Shown here: in pieces, positions 39,407 through 48,277 of the stretch
Numbering within the stretch: position 1 is the stretch's first letter
Layout of the letters: every line of letters begins with the position of its first letter
Origin: Halomonas colorata
Lineage (GTDB): Bacteria > Pseudomonadota > Gammaproteobacteria > Pseudomonadales > Halomonadaceae
Length of the DNA: 64,000 bases
Direction: 5' to 3'
NCBI RefSeq assembly: GCF_014897985.1
Contig: NZ_JABUZA010000026.1
Coordinates: 1-64,000, forward strand
Made by a program: the position numbers and the translations under genes
The notes under the pieces: model-generated
What the model was told of the DNA's origin: nothing
What the model saw: only the letters and a program-made list of their open reading frames with translations
Database searches by the model: none

Positions 39407-40027
39407 TTAGCCTAGCGCCAGCCACGCGCCCACGCCTATCATCAACGAGCCGGCAATTCGGTTAAGAAGCCGAACATTGCCGCTCTTACCCAACGTTTTA
39501 CGCAGCGTTTTACCGCCGGTGGCATAAACCAGCATGCTGGCAAATTCAATTAGCAGGATCACCGTGATAAGCAGGCTAAGCTGACTGGCAAGAGGGCGGC
39601 TGCTGTCCAGAAAAGGCGGCAGCAGCACCATAAAGAAAGCCCAGCCCTTGGGGTTAGCCACCGCGGTAACAAATCCCTGCATGGCTAACTGCAGACGACC
39701 AGCGGGCGGGCCGGCATTTAACTCATTGGGTATGGCCATCCGCCCACGAGAGCGCCACATCATCACGCCCAAATAGGCTAGATAAGCGCCCCCAATCCAT
39801 TTAAAGGCGATAAAAAGCTCGGGCTGACGCAACATTAATGCAGCGACGCCGGCCCCCGCAGCGGCTGCCACCAACCCCACGCCCAAAAGCTCACCAATCA
39901 TCATCCAAAGCGTACGCTTTACGCCCTGGGTCATGCCTAACACCATCGCAAGGGTCATGCACATGCCAGGCGTCAGCGATACGAATAGAAACGTTGGCAC
40001 AAATATCGACAGCGTTGCCCAGGTCAT
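39407..40027 (-). CDS. LysE/RhtB-family amino-acid exporter
   Basis: A six-helix inner-membrane exporter of 206 residues. The opening PTFLFVSLTPGMCMTLAMVLG and the segment VANPKGWAFFMVLLPPFLD are characteristic of the LysE/RhtB family. The substrate cannot be read from sequence. The ATG overlaps the ubiX stop by 4 bases, so it is co-translated with mpl-ubiX. It faces the DedA-PAP2 gene at a 22-bp convergent gap that lacks a clear terminator. Confidence 0.92.
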   Translation of the reverse strand: MTWATLSIFVPTFLFVSLTPGMCMTLAMVLGMTQGVKRTLWMMIGELLGVGLVAAAAGAGVAALMLRQPELFIAFKWIGGAYLAYLGVMMWRSRGRMAIPNELNAGPPAGRLQLAMQGFVTAVANPKGWAFFMVLLPPFLDSSRPLASQLSLLITVILLIEFASMLVYATGGKTLRKTLGKSGNVRLLNRIAGSLMIGVGAWLALG

Positions 40028-40683
40028 TGGTCATCCTTAGCAGTATCGCCTGCGTCAGCATCAAGCTCGCCCCAACGGGGCATCAAAGTATGTTGAATTC
40101 CCAGCTGATTAAGAATTCTCGCGACGATAAAATCGATAAGATCTTCAATTGATTGCGGACGATGATAGAACCCGGGCGCGGCAGGTAGAATCACCACGCC
40201 CAATCGACTTAACCCCAACATATGCTCCAGGTGAATAGGCGAAAACGGACTTTCCCGAGGCACCATCACCAGCGTTCGCCGCTCCTTAATCGCCACGTCC
40301 GCCGCGCGCTCTATCAGATTGTTGCTGGCTCCGGTTGCCACCGCGGAAAGCGTGCCGGTTGAACAGGGGCAAATGACCATGGCGGATGCCGCACCGGAGC
40401 CTGATGCCACGGGGGCCATCCAGTCTTCCCGACCAAAACAGCGGATCTGCCCCGGCTGCGCGCCGCTGCGCTCGCTCAATGCCTTGGCCAGCCTATCTGG
40501 CTGCGCGGGTAGCGTGATATCGGTTTCTGTCGCAACGACCATATGCGCCGCCTTGGAGATCATGACCCACACTTCATGGCCAGCCTCTACCAGCACGTCA
40601 ATCAGCCGCAAGCCGTACTGCGCGCCGGATGCACCTGTTAACGCGACGGTAACCGGTTTTTTAAAGCACAAATCTTTACTCAC
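40024..40683 (-). CDS. ubiX: Flavin prenyltransferase UbiX
   Basis: Makes the prenylated FMN cofactor needed by the UbiD decarboxylase in ubiquinone synthesis. The N-terminal TVALTGASGAQYGLRLIDVL, the ICPCSTGTLSAVATGASNNL loop and PRESPFSPIHLEHML identify it. The length is 219 residues. It starts with GTG, overlapping the mpl stop (GTGA). The mpl-ubiX pairing is familiar from Pseudomonas. Confidence 0.95.
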   Translation of the reverse strand: MSKDLCFKKPVTVALTGASGAQYGLRLIDVLVEAGHEVWVMISKAAHMVVATETDITLPAQPDRLAKALSERSGAQPGQIRCFGREDWMAPVASGSGAASAMVICPCSTGTLSAVATGASNNLIERAADVAIKERRTLVMVPRESPFSPIHLEHMLGLSRLGVVILPAAPGFYHRPQSIEDLIDFIVARILNQLGIQHTLMPRWGELDADAGDTAKDDQ

Positions 40684-42065
40684 GCCATGGATTCCTTTGC
40701 CGCTAGTGCGCTCAACAAACGTTCGTGTACGCCTTCAAAACCACCGTTAGACATGACAACGATACGATCCAGCGGCTCCGCCTGGCTAACCACCGCGCTT
40801 ACCAATGCATCGATCTCACGGTACAGATGGGCCTTGGCGCCCTGCTCTGCGACCAGTTCGTCCATCGACCAGTCAATCCCCTCCGGCTGATACCAGTAGA
40901 CCTGGTCGGCATCGGCAATACTTTCTTTAAGCCGATCACGCAGCGCTCCCAGACGCATGGTGTTGGAGCGTGGCTCGATGACCGCCAGCAAGCGCCCCTT
41001 GGTCGTGGTGGCTCGCAAGCCTTCCAAGGTGGCGGCGATTGCGGTGGGATGATGGGCAAAGTCATCAATCACCTGAACGCCTTTCACCTCGCCACGCACC
41101 TCCTGGCGCCTCCGCGGGGTCTCAAAGCGTGACAGAGCCGCACAGGCGCGGGCCAAGTCAACGCCGCACTGTTGGGCGGCGGCCAGCGCACCCAACGCAT
41201 TACGCGCGTTGTGGGCACCGCTTAACGGCCATTCAACAACACTGTCTTCCTCACCTTCCGGCGTACGGTAAATGACCTGGAAACGGCTGGCATCGGGACG
41301 TTCCAGGCAGAGCTGCCAAGCGCTTTCGGCCTGCTCGCCAAAGTACTCAACCGGTGTCCAGGCGCCCATTGCCAGAACGCGCTCAAGAGCTGGCTGCTCG
41401 TCGGCGACCAGCAGGCGGCCCTGGCTTGGTACAGTGCGCACGAGATGATGGAACTGGCGCTCAATGGCCGCTAAGTCTGAAAAAATATCCGCATGGTCGA
41501 ACTCAAGGTTATTGAGAACGGCAATATCTGGGCGATAGTGAACGAACTTGGAGCGCTTATCGAAGAAAGCCGTATCATACTCATCGGCTTCAACCACAAA
41601 GGGGCCTTGAGGGTCGCCCAGGCGCGCCGAAACACCAAAGTTACGCGGTACGCCGCCGATTAAAAAACCCGGCGCTTGGCCAGCGCTCTCAAGTAGCCAG
41701 GCCAATAAACTGGCGGTGGTGGTTTTACCGTGGGTCCCGGCAATGGCAATTACGCGCCGCCCTGGCAAAACATGCTCGGCAAGCCACTGGGCACCAGAGG
41801 TATAGGGCAAGCCACAGTTAAGCAGCGCCTCTACTTCCGGGTTTCCGCGCGATAACGCATTGCCTACGATAACCAAGTCGACAGACGCCTCAAGGTGCTC
41901 TGCACGATAGCCCTCCATTAGCGTAATGCCTGCCTCAGCCAGCTGCGTACTCATGGGCGGATAGACATTTGCATCCGATCCGCTGACCTGGTGGCCCTGC
42001 TCACGTGCCAACAGCGCAAGACTACCCATAAAGGTGCCGCAGATACCGATAATGTGAAGATGCAT
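40680..42065 (-). CDS. mpl: UDP-N-acetylmuramate:L-alanyl-gamma-D-glutamyl-meso-diaminopimelate ligase
   Basis: A Mur-ligase-family enzyme that reloads recycled tripeptide onto UDP-MurNAc. It begins MHLHIIGICGTFMGSLALLA, with the ATP-binding loop GTHGKTTTASLLAWLL, the VVEADEYDTAF segment and a C-terminal domain with EPRSNTMRLG. The start at 42065 gives 461 residues, close to 457 in E. coli, and AGGGG lies 8 nt upstream. A 19-residue upstream extension looks like a chance reading frame. The first gene of mpl-ubiX-lysE. Confidence 0.95.
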   Translation of the reverse strand: MHLHIIGICGTFMGSLALLAREQGHQVSGSDANVYPPMSTQLAEAGITLMEGYRAEHLEASVDLVIVGNALSRGNPEVEALLNCGLPYTSGAQWLAEHVLPGRRVIAIAGTHGKTTTASLLAWLLESAGQAPGFLIGGVPRNFGVSARLGDPQGPFVVEADEYDTAFFDKRSKFVHYRPDIAVLNNLEFDHADIFSDLAAIERQFHHLVRTVPSQGRLLVADEQPALERVLAMGAWTPVEYFGEQAESAWQLCLERPDASRFQVIYRTPEGEEDSVVEWPLSGAHNARNALGALAAAQQCGVDLARACAALSRFETPRRRQEVRGEVKGVQVIDDFAHHPTAIAATLEGLRATTTKGRLLAVIEPRSNTMRLGALRDRLKESIADADQVYWYQPEGIDWSMDELVAEQGAKAHLYREIDALVSAVVSQAEPLDRIVVMSNGGFEGVHERLLSALAAKESMA

Positions 42066-42254
42066 GGCGTGCGCCCCTAACAACATAGTAAACAGCAAAC
42101 AAATAGCTGAAAAGACTAGCATGCCCGGCTGGAATGCTCATCCATAAGCGTTGGATTTAAACTCCAAAACTGGCCGTCTTCATGCTAAGCGCAGGTCAAA
42201 GGTGGTCAGCCAAGTGACAAATGCGCTCGATTGTTGCAGGATGCGCCCATTCTT

Positions 42255-42292
42255 ATTGACTGCCATACCTAAGATTGACTGCCATACCTATC
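42255..42292. repeat. 19-bp tandem repeat, two copies
   Basis: ATTGACTGCCATACCTA is repeated at 42255 and 42274 with a 19-bp period. The two copies are identical over 17 bases and differ only at the last two (AG against TC). It lies in the 271-bp divergent gap between mpl and the glutaredoxin gene, about 45 bp before the latter's start. Confidence 0.88.
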
Positions 42293-42336
42293 GACAAACG
42301 CAGGCCATATGCTTAGGGCCTGCAAGGGAGCTTACA

Positions 42337-42726
42337 ATGCGCGTTTTAATTCGTTATTTTTTTCGAGGTGTTCGTTTGGTGCTGGCACCGATAATGATTA
42401 TCTCGGAAAAACTCACCACGCCGAGCGCCATTGAACGCCCTCCCGAAGAGCAGGCACGCGTCGATCAAGCCTGTCAGCGTTTAGCCCTTTATCAGTTTCG
42501 CACCTGCCCATTTTGCATCAAGGTACGCAAAGAAATAGCCCGTCTGGGCCTCACCATTGAGCTGCGGGAAACCCAGCTTGATCCGACTCACAAGCAGGCG
42601 CTGGTTGAAGGAGGCGGTAAAACCAAGGTGCCTTGCCTGAAAATTCACCATGAAGATGGCCGTGAAGAGTGGCTGTATGAGTCGGATGATATTAATAAGT
42701 GGCTACATCAACAGTTCGGCGCTTAG
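42337..42726 (+). CDS. Membrane-anchored glutaredoxin-like protein
   Basis: A 129-residue thiol-redox protein. A hydrophobic N-terminal stretch (about residues 4-23, LIRYFFRGVRLVLAPIMIIS) is a likely membrane anchor. The glutaredoxin domain follows with CPFC (Cys57, Cys60) and the TKVPCLKIHHEDG cis-proline loop. The CPFC pair differs from the CPYC of classic glutaredoxins. The start at 42337 has GGGAG 8 nt upstream. The frame stays open back to 42151 but that part has no ribosome-binding site. Confidence 0.88.
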   Translation: MRVLIRYFFRGVRLVLAPIMIISEKLTTPSAIERPPEEQARVDQACQRLALYQFRTCPFCIKVRKEIARLGLTIELRETQLDPTHKQALVEGGGKTKVPCLKIHHEDGREEWLYESDDINKWLHQQFGA

Positions 42727-42739
42727 AACGCGACCCGGC

Positions 42740-43237
42740 TTAGAACTCGACACGATAGGCTTCAACATCGAACTGCACATCGATGTCGATCCCCTCATCC
42801 TGGCTTGGCGCTGCATCTAAATCACTCTGTAATGCCATGATGCCCTGAATATGTCCGGTAACGTGAACCTGACTGCCTTGCTGTTCAAAATGCTCCAACG
42901 TGACGGTGACACTGCCCCCTTCTGAAGTATAAAGAGGCGGCATGGCGGTGTTGCCGATCAAGTGCACGACCTGGGAGTCGATAAGCTGATTATCTTCGAT
43001 ACTTAAACTGATCGAGAGCGCTTCATGGGCATTCCAGTTATCAGGCTCGATAAACCCGGAAATTGTCACCTGCTGTTGATCGCCTACTTCTATAAAAGAA
43101 GCATTTGAATCCCGGCCCTCACTTAAAATAAACCACTCACGCGGCTCGCCCTCAAGCGTTCCTTCAATGCTCGTGGCCTGCGTGGTTAACGGAAGTAATC
43201 CGGCTAGCAGTAATATGCTCCAGCTACATGTTTTCAT
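42740..43237 (-). CDS. Secreted protein of unknown function
   Basis: I do not recognise this 165-residue protein. A signal peptide ([21 protein letters not shown]) is clear. The mature part is acidic and beta-rich, with alternating hydrophobic strands ([32 protein letters not shown]). There are no cysteines after the signal and no recognisable active site. The start at 43237 has AGAAGG 6 nt upstream. A longer start at 43294 is not supported. It converges on the glutaredoxin gene at a 13-bp gap. Confidence 0.75.
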   Translation of the reverse strand: MKTCSWSILLLAGLLPLTTQATSIEGTLEGEPREWFILSEGRDSNASFIEVGDQQQVTISGFIEPDNWNAHEALSISLSIEDNQLIDSQVVHLIGNTAMPPLYTSEGGSVTVTLEHFEQQGSQVHVTGHIQGIMALQSDLDAAPSQDEGIDIDVQFDVEAYRVEF

Positions 43238-43531
43238 CACAACCTTCTTACAACCTTTTAACGCCTTGTTGGTGTGCGTACGGAAAATAACCAAACGCTC
43301 GTTTATTTTTTAGATAAGACTTTTGTCTAACATTTGTTGCGTCATGCGCCGCTATAAGCGTAATCATTCAGTAGATGAATAGAGCCTGTCATTATTTCGA
43401 TTGTGCGACGTAAGAGTCACTCTCTATGTTAATAGCTTAGCTTACAAGCTGACCGTGTATGTTTTACTCGCTTTTGTAATGCATTTAAGCGTTAAAGCGA
43501 ACAATAAAACCATCAAAAAATGGGAACAATT

Positions 43532-45103
43532 ATGACGCTCAAGAAAACGTTACTGGCTTCTATTATCGGTGCCACGGTAGCAGGTGGTGCAATGCTACCC
43601 CTGACAGCCAGTGCTGAAACCTTACGCATAGGCTACTCGGCTGATCCCGAAACCCTCGATATTCACGAACAGCTATCAGGCGGCATGTTGCGTTTTTCTC
43701 ACCTTGCTTTCGACCCTCTCGTGCGCTGGACCAAAGATTTCGATTTTGAGCCACGCTTGGCCACCGAGTGGGAGCAAAAAGACGATACACACATGCGCAT
43801 GACGCTACGTGAAGGCGTTACCTTTCACTCAGGTAATGAGTTCACAGCGAAAGACGTAGTGTGGACCATTGAGCGTCTAAAAGAGAGCCCAGACTATAAG
43901 GCGATTTTTGAGCCTATCGAAAGCGCTGAAGCCATTGATGACTACACGGTGGAAATTACCACTGCCGAGCCTTATCCGCTGATGCTTAACCTGGCAACGT
44001 ATATTTTCCCGATGGATAGCCAGTTCTACACCGGTGAAGCTGAGGGTGGCGGTGATAAAGCGGAAATCGTTAAAGCCGGCAATTCCTTTGCATCACGTAA
44101 CGTCTCCGGTACCGGTCCGTTTGTGTTGACTGACCGCCGCCAGGGCGTGCGCGTTGATTTTGAGCGCTTTGAAGATTACTGGGACACGGAAAGTGAAGGC
44201 AATGTGTCCAGCATCGTGTTAACCCCCATCGCTGAAAACGCTTCACGCGTAGCCGCCCTGCTGTCTGGCGGCGTCGACTTTATCGACGCAGTACCGCCCA
44301 ATGATCTGGAGCGCGTGCGCGAAGCAAGTGATGTCAATCTTTTCGAAGTACCGGGTACCCGTATTATCGGTTTCCAGCTTAACGAAGAACAAGTTGAAGC
44401 ATTTCAGGACGTTCGCGTTCGTCAAGCCGTCGACCTTGCCATCAATCAGGAAGGCATCGCTGACCGTTTAATGCGCGGCTTTGCCACACCGGCCGGCCAG
44501 TTCTCACCGGAAGGCTACTCAGGCCATAACCCGGACCTGGTACCGCGTTACGATCTTGAGCGCGCCCAGGAGCTGATGGCGGAAGCGGGCTATGAAGATG
44601 GCTTTAGCGTTGACATGATCGCGCCGAACAACCGCTACGTTAATGACGCACAGATTGCCCAGGCTGTCGCCAACATGCTGTCGCGCATCAACATCCAGGT
44701 GAATCTGCGCACCATGCCGCTGGCCCAATACTGGCCTGAGTATGATACCCGCCAGTCGGATATCGCAATGCTGGGTTGGCACTCAGATACCGAAGATACG
44801 GCTAACTTCTTCCAGTATCTGTCTTTCTGTATCGATGACGAAACGGGTGCGGGTCAATACAACTACGGCAACTACTGCAATGAAGAAATTGATGCACTAG
44901 TTACCGAAGCCGACAGCACCACCGATCTTGAAAAACGTAACGAAATGCTGCGTGAAGCCGAAGCCATGCTGTATGAAGATGCTGGCTTCATTATGCTGCA
45001 TTGGCAGAACCTGGCTTACGCTGCCGCTGAGGGCGTAGACGTTGAGCCTGTTGTTAACGCCGTCGACTTCCCCTACCTGGGCGATCTCGTCATCAATCGC
45101 TAA
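43532..45103 (+). CDS. Periplasmic peptide-binding protein of an ABC transporter (SBP family 5)
   Basis: Captures dipeptides or oligopeptides in the periplasm for the transporter encoded downstream. The 523 residues begin with a signal peptide ending about ASAETLRIG. Typical family-5 segments are LRIGYSADPETLDIHEQ, PRLATEWEQKDDTHMRMTLREGVTFHSGNEFTAKDVVWT-type strands and RVRQAVDLAINQEGI. The exact ligand cannot be told. The start at 43532 has GGGA upstream. A 12-bp hairpin at 45139 separates it from the permease genes and probably lets it be made in excess. Confidence 0.93.
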   Translation: MTLKKTLLASIIGATVAGGAMLPLTASAETLRIGYSADPETLDIHEQLSGGMLRFSHLAFDPLVRWTKDFDFEPRLATEWEQKDDTHMRMTLREGVTFHSGNEFTAKDVVWTIERLKESPDYKAIFEPIESAEAIDDYTVEITTAEPYPLMLNLATYIFPMDSQFYTGEAEGGGDKAEIVKAGNSFASRNVSGTGPFVLTDRRQGVRVDFERFEDYWDTESEGNVSSIVLTPIAENASRVAALLSGGVDFIDAVPPNDLERVREASDVNLFEVPGTRIIGFQLNEEQVEAFQDVRVRQAVDLAINQEGIADRLMRGFATPAGQFSPEGYSGHNPDLVPRYDLERAQELMAEAGYEDGFSVDMIAPNNRYVNDAQIAQAVANMLSRINIQVNLRTMPLAQYWPEYDTRQSDIAMLGWHSDTEDTANFFQYLSFCIDDETGAGQYNYGNYCNEEIDALVTEADSTTDLEKRNEMLREAEAMLYEDAGFIMLHWQNLAYAAAEGVDVEPVVNAVDFPYLGDLVINR

Positions 45104-45138
45104 GTTTGATTAACGCTTTGTAAGTTACCTGCACGGAT

Positions 45139-45170
45139 GCTTCGCTCTCCAGCTACCTGGAGAGCGAAGC
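45139..45170 (+). terminator. Perfect 12-bp intercistronic hairpin after the binding-protein gene
   Basis: GCTTCGCTCTCC pairs perfectly with GGAGAGCGAAGC around an 8-nt loop. No U-tract follows, so it is better read as an mRNA-protecting element or leaky stop than as a full terminator. Such elements are common after binding-protein genes of ABC operons. Confidence 0.7.
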
Positions 45171-45259
45171 GCGTGCTGTGTCAAAACCCGTTGCAAAACG
45201 TTAACTAAAACTTGTTTCTACTTCCTTTGTTAAACACTATTACATAGGTGGCGTACGCC

Positions 45260-46309
45260 ATGATTGCCTTTTTAATCAAGCGGCTGATGCACGCGGTATT
45301 GGTGATGTTCGTCATCAGCGTGCTGGCCTTCGCCATTCAGGACAACCTGGGTGACCCGATACAACAAATGGTTGGACAGTCGGTCCCCGAAAGTGAACGC
45401 GAAGCCTTACGCGAGCGCTTAGGCCTTAATGATTCGTTCATGGTGCAGTATGTGCGCTTTGCCAAGAATGCGGTGCAGGGAGACTTTGGCTACTCCTACT
45501 TCTACCGCGAACCGGCGCTCAGCGTTATTGCCCGCCATTTGCCAGCAACGCTTGAACTGGTGTTTGCGGCAACGTTAATTATCGTGATTTTTTCGGTGCC
45601 TATCGGGGTATACAGTGCAATTAAACCGCGCTCGATTATTTCGCGATTTTTCATGGGCGTTTCGATCATTGGTATCTCGATACCGGTATTTTTAACCGCT
45701 ATCGTGCTTATTCAAATATTTGCCATCGGCATCACCGTGTCGATATTCCCCGAAAGTACCGGCTGGGGCGCATGGCTTAATGGTTTGCTCTCTACCCAAG
45801 GCAACATGCCGTCGTTTGGGCGTGGCTACGACTTAGTGCATGTGGTCGGCCATTGGGATACGAACCTTGCTTCCTGGAGCGGTTTGCAGCATTTAGTGCT
45901 ACCCGCCATTTCACTTGCCTCCATTATGCTGCCACTGTTTATTCGCTTAATTCGCGCTGAGATGATGGAAGTACTGCAGTCTGAATACGTGAAATATGCC
46001 CGCGCTAAGGGTATCTCCATGCGCCGCGTGTATTTTGTTCATGCGCTTAAAAACACCATGCTGCCGGTCATAACCGTGGGCGGCGTGCAAATTGGCACCA
46101 TGGTGGCGTACACCATCCTGACTGAAACCGTTTTCCAGTGGCCAGGCATGGGCCTTATGTTCCTGGATGCGATCAACCGTGCTGATATCCCGCTCATCGT
46201 GTCCTATCTGATGATTGTCGGCGTCATTTTCGTGGTGACAAACACCATCGTGGATTTGATCTACGGCTACGTGAACCCCACCGTAAAACTGACTGGTAAG
46301 CCCGCATGA
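45260..46309 (+). CDS. Peptide ABC transporter permease, DppB-like
   Basis: An inner-membrane permease of 349 residues with about six helices. The coupling EAA loop reads EYVKYARAKGISMRRVYFVH and the C-terminal TVFQWPGMGLMFLDAI segment is typical of DppB/OppB. The ATG at 45260 has AGGTGG 8 nt upstream, better than the GTG at 45248. Its stop overlaps the next ATG by 4 bases. Confidence 0.93.
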   Translation: MIAFLIKRLMHAVLVMFVISVLAFAIQDNLGDPIQQMVGQSVPESEREALRERLGLNDSFMVQYVRFAKNAVQGDFGYSYFYREPALSVIARHLPATLELVFAATLIIVIFSVPIGVYSAIKPRSIISRFFMGVSIIGISIPVFLTAIVLIQIFAIGITVSIFPESTGWGAWLNGLLSTQGNMPSFGRGYDLVHVVGHWDTNLASWSGLQHLVLPAISLASIMLPLFIRLIRAEMMEVLQSEYVKYARAKGISMRRVYFVHALKNTMLPVITVGGVQIGTMVAYTILTETVFQWPGMGLMFLDAINRADIPLIVSYLMIVGVIFVVTNTIVDLIYGYVNPTVKLTGKPA

Positions 46310-47253
46310 CGATGACAACCAAGCCAACCAAGGCACCTAGCCGCTTCCAGCGCTTTAGCGACTCCTTTCTGTGGTACAGCTTTAAGCGCGACCGTACCGC
46401 GCAGCTATGCCTTGCCGTGTTTATCTGTCTGGTAGTAGCCGCTTTTGCCGCGCCGCTGATTGCACCGACCGATCCCTATGATTTGCGCCAGATCGATATT
46501 CTTGCCTCTGAGCTGCCGCCTTTCTGGATTGATGGTACCGACGAGCGCTATATCCTGGGTACCGATGCTCAAGGACGCGATCTTTGGTCGATCGTTTTAT
46601 ACGGTACGCGCGTGTCGCTTTTAATCGGCTTTGGCGCCGTTATTCTGCAAGCGCTTCTAGGCGTGACCTTTGGCCTGATGGCAGGCTATCTGGGGGGTCG
46701 CGTTGATGCATTCTTTATGCGCCTGGCAGATATCCAGCTGTCTTTTTCCACTCTAATGGTCGCTATCGTGGTGGGCGCCGTGGTGAAAGCCACCATGGGC
46801 AGCTCCTTTTATAGCCAGTACGCGGTTCTCATGCTGGTGTTGATTATCGGCCTGGCCGAATGGCCACAGTACGCTCGAACGGTACGTGCCTCAGTGCTGG
46901 CAGAGAAAAACAAAGAGTATGTGGACGCCGCCCGTGTCATGGGGCTGCGCAGCAAGCGGATTATGTTCCGCCATGTGTTGCCCAACACGCTTTCCCCGAT
47001 TTTTGTTATATCCACCGTACAGATTGCCAACGCAATTATTTCTGAAGCAGCGCTGTCGTTTTTGGGGCTGGGCATGCCCGAAACTCACCCATCACTTGGC
47101 TCGTTAATCAAAGCGGGGTTTGACTACATTCAGTCGGGTTCCTGGTGGATCACATTAATTCCCGGTGCGGTACTGGTCGTGCTAGTGCTGTCTATCAATC
47201 TATTGGGCGACTGGCTGCGCGATGTCATGAACCCACGACTCTATAAGGGCTGA
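46306..47253 (+). CDS. Peptide ABC transporter permease, DppC-like
   Basis: The second permease subunit, 315 residues. It carries the usual N-terminal cytoplasmic extension and helix, the ILGTDAQGRDLWSIVLYGTR periplasmic-loop motif, and the EAA loop EYVDAARVMGLRSKRIMFRH. SFLGLGMPETHPSLG near the end is also typical. It overlaps the DppB-like gene by 4 bases and is followed 7 nt later by the first ATPase. Confidence 0.93.
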   Translation: MTMTTKPTKAPSRFQRFSDSFLWYSFKRDRTAQLCLAVFICLVVAAFAAPLIAPTDPYDLRQIDILASELPPFWIDGTDERYILGTDAQGRDLWSIVLYGTRVSLLIGFGAVILQALLGVTFGLMAGYLGGRVDAFFMRLADIQLSFSTLMVAIVVGAVVKATMGSSFYSQYAVLMLVLIIGLAEWPQYARTVRASVLAEKNKEYVDAARVMGLRSKRIMFRHVLPNTLSPIFVISTVQIANAIISEAALSFLGLGMPETHPSLGSLIKAGFDYIQSGSWWITLIPGAVLVVLVLSINLLGDWLRDVMNPRLYKG

Positions 47254-47260
47254 GGACATC

Positions 47261-48277
47261 ATGGCATTACTTGAAGTTTCCCAGTTAGATGTACGCTTTG
47301 CCCTGCGTCAGGGCGAGGTCAAGGCAATACGCGATGTAAGCTTTACGCTTGAACGCGGCGAACGCTTGGGCATTGTAGGCGAGTCTGGTGCGGGTAAATC
47401 AGTGGCCGCCTTTTCGCTGCTTAACCTGATTGCCAAGCCAGGTTTTATCGCGGGTGGCAGTATCACCTTTGAAGGGCAAACACTTAACACCATGTCGGAG
47501 CGCGGGCTGCGTAAAATACGTGGCAACCGTATTTCGATGATCTTCCAAGATCCGATGATGACCCTTAATCCGGTGTTGTCGATTGGCGAGCAGATGGTCG
47601 AGTGTCTGAAAGCCCACCGCCGCATTTCTTCAAAAGAAGCCCGTACCATCGCGTTGGATAAGCTGCGCCAAGTGCAAATCCCCTCACCGGAAAAGCGCCT
47701 GGACCAGTACCCGCACGAGCTTTCCGGCGGGATGCGCCAGCGTATTATTATCGCCATTGCCCTGCTGCTTGACCCAGATATCATCATTGCCGATGAACCA
47801 ACCACTGCGCTGGATGTGACCATCCAGGCGGAAATCATGGCGCTGCTCTTGGATCTTTGCGAGCAGCACAATGTCGGGCTTATTTTGATTACCCATGACC
47901 TGGGTGTGGTAAGCCAGGTTACCCAGCGCATGCTGGTCATGTACGCCGGGCGTGTGATCGAGCAAGGCCCCACGCGCGAGATCATTAACGACCCGCAGCA
48001 CCCTTACACCCAAGGGCTGATCAACGCCCTACCCCAAATGGCCACGCCAGGCGAGAAGCTGAATCAGATTCGCGGCAGCATGCCGTCGCTCTCCAATTTG
48101 CCCAGCGGCTGCGCCTTTCATCCGCGCTGCGACTTTATCAAGCGCGCCGATGGCCAAACCCGCCCTGCCTGTATTGAACAGGTACCTGGTTTTGTGCAGG
48201 CGGGTAACTGCCAGGTCGCCTGTCATATGGTGGCTGAACTAATGGAAGATCGTCGTTTAAAGGAGGAAAGCCAATGA
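47261..48277 (+). CDS. Peptide ABC transporter ATP-binding protein, DppD-like
   Basis: One of two cytoplasmic ATPases, 338 residues. Walker A is GESGAGKSV, the signature is LSGGMRQR and Walker B is IIIADEPTTALD. The C-terminal oligopeptide-transporter extension includes the GCAFHPRCDF cysteine motif. GAGGA precedes the ATG. Its stop overlaps the next start by 4 bases. Confidence 0.94.
   Translation: MALLEVSQLDVRFALRQGEVKAIRDVSFTLERGERLGIVGESGAGKSVAAFSLLNLIAKPGFIAGGSITFEGQTLNTMSERGLRKIRGNRISMIFQDPMMTLNPVLSIGEQMVECLKAHRRISSKEARTIALDKLRQVQIPSPEKRLDQYPHELSGGMRQRIIIAIALLLDPDIIIADEPTTALDVTIQAEIMALLLDLCEQHNVGLILITHDLGVVSQVTQRMLVMYAGRVIEQGPTREIINDPQHPYTQGLINALPQMATPGEKLNQIRGSMPSLSNLPSGCAFHPRCDFIKRADGQTRPACIEQVPGFVQAGNCQVACHMVAELMEDRRLKEESQ

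Noticed and set aside
47308..47985. 225-codon minus-strand frame opposite the DppD-like ATPase
   Set aside because: Antisense shadow of an ATPase with intact Walker and signature motifs. It has no supporting signals of its own.
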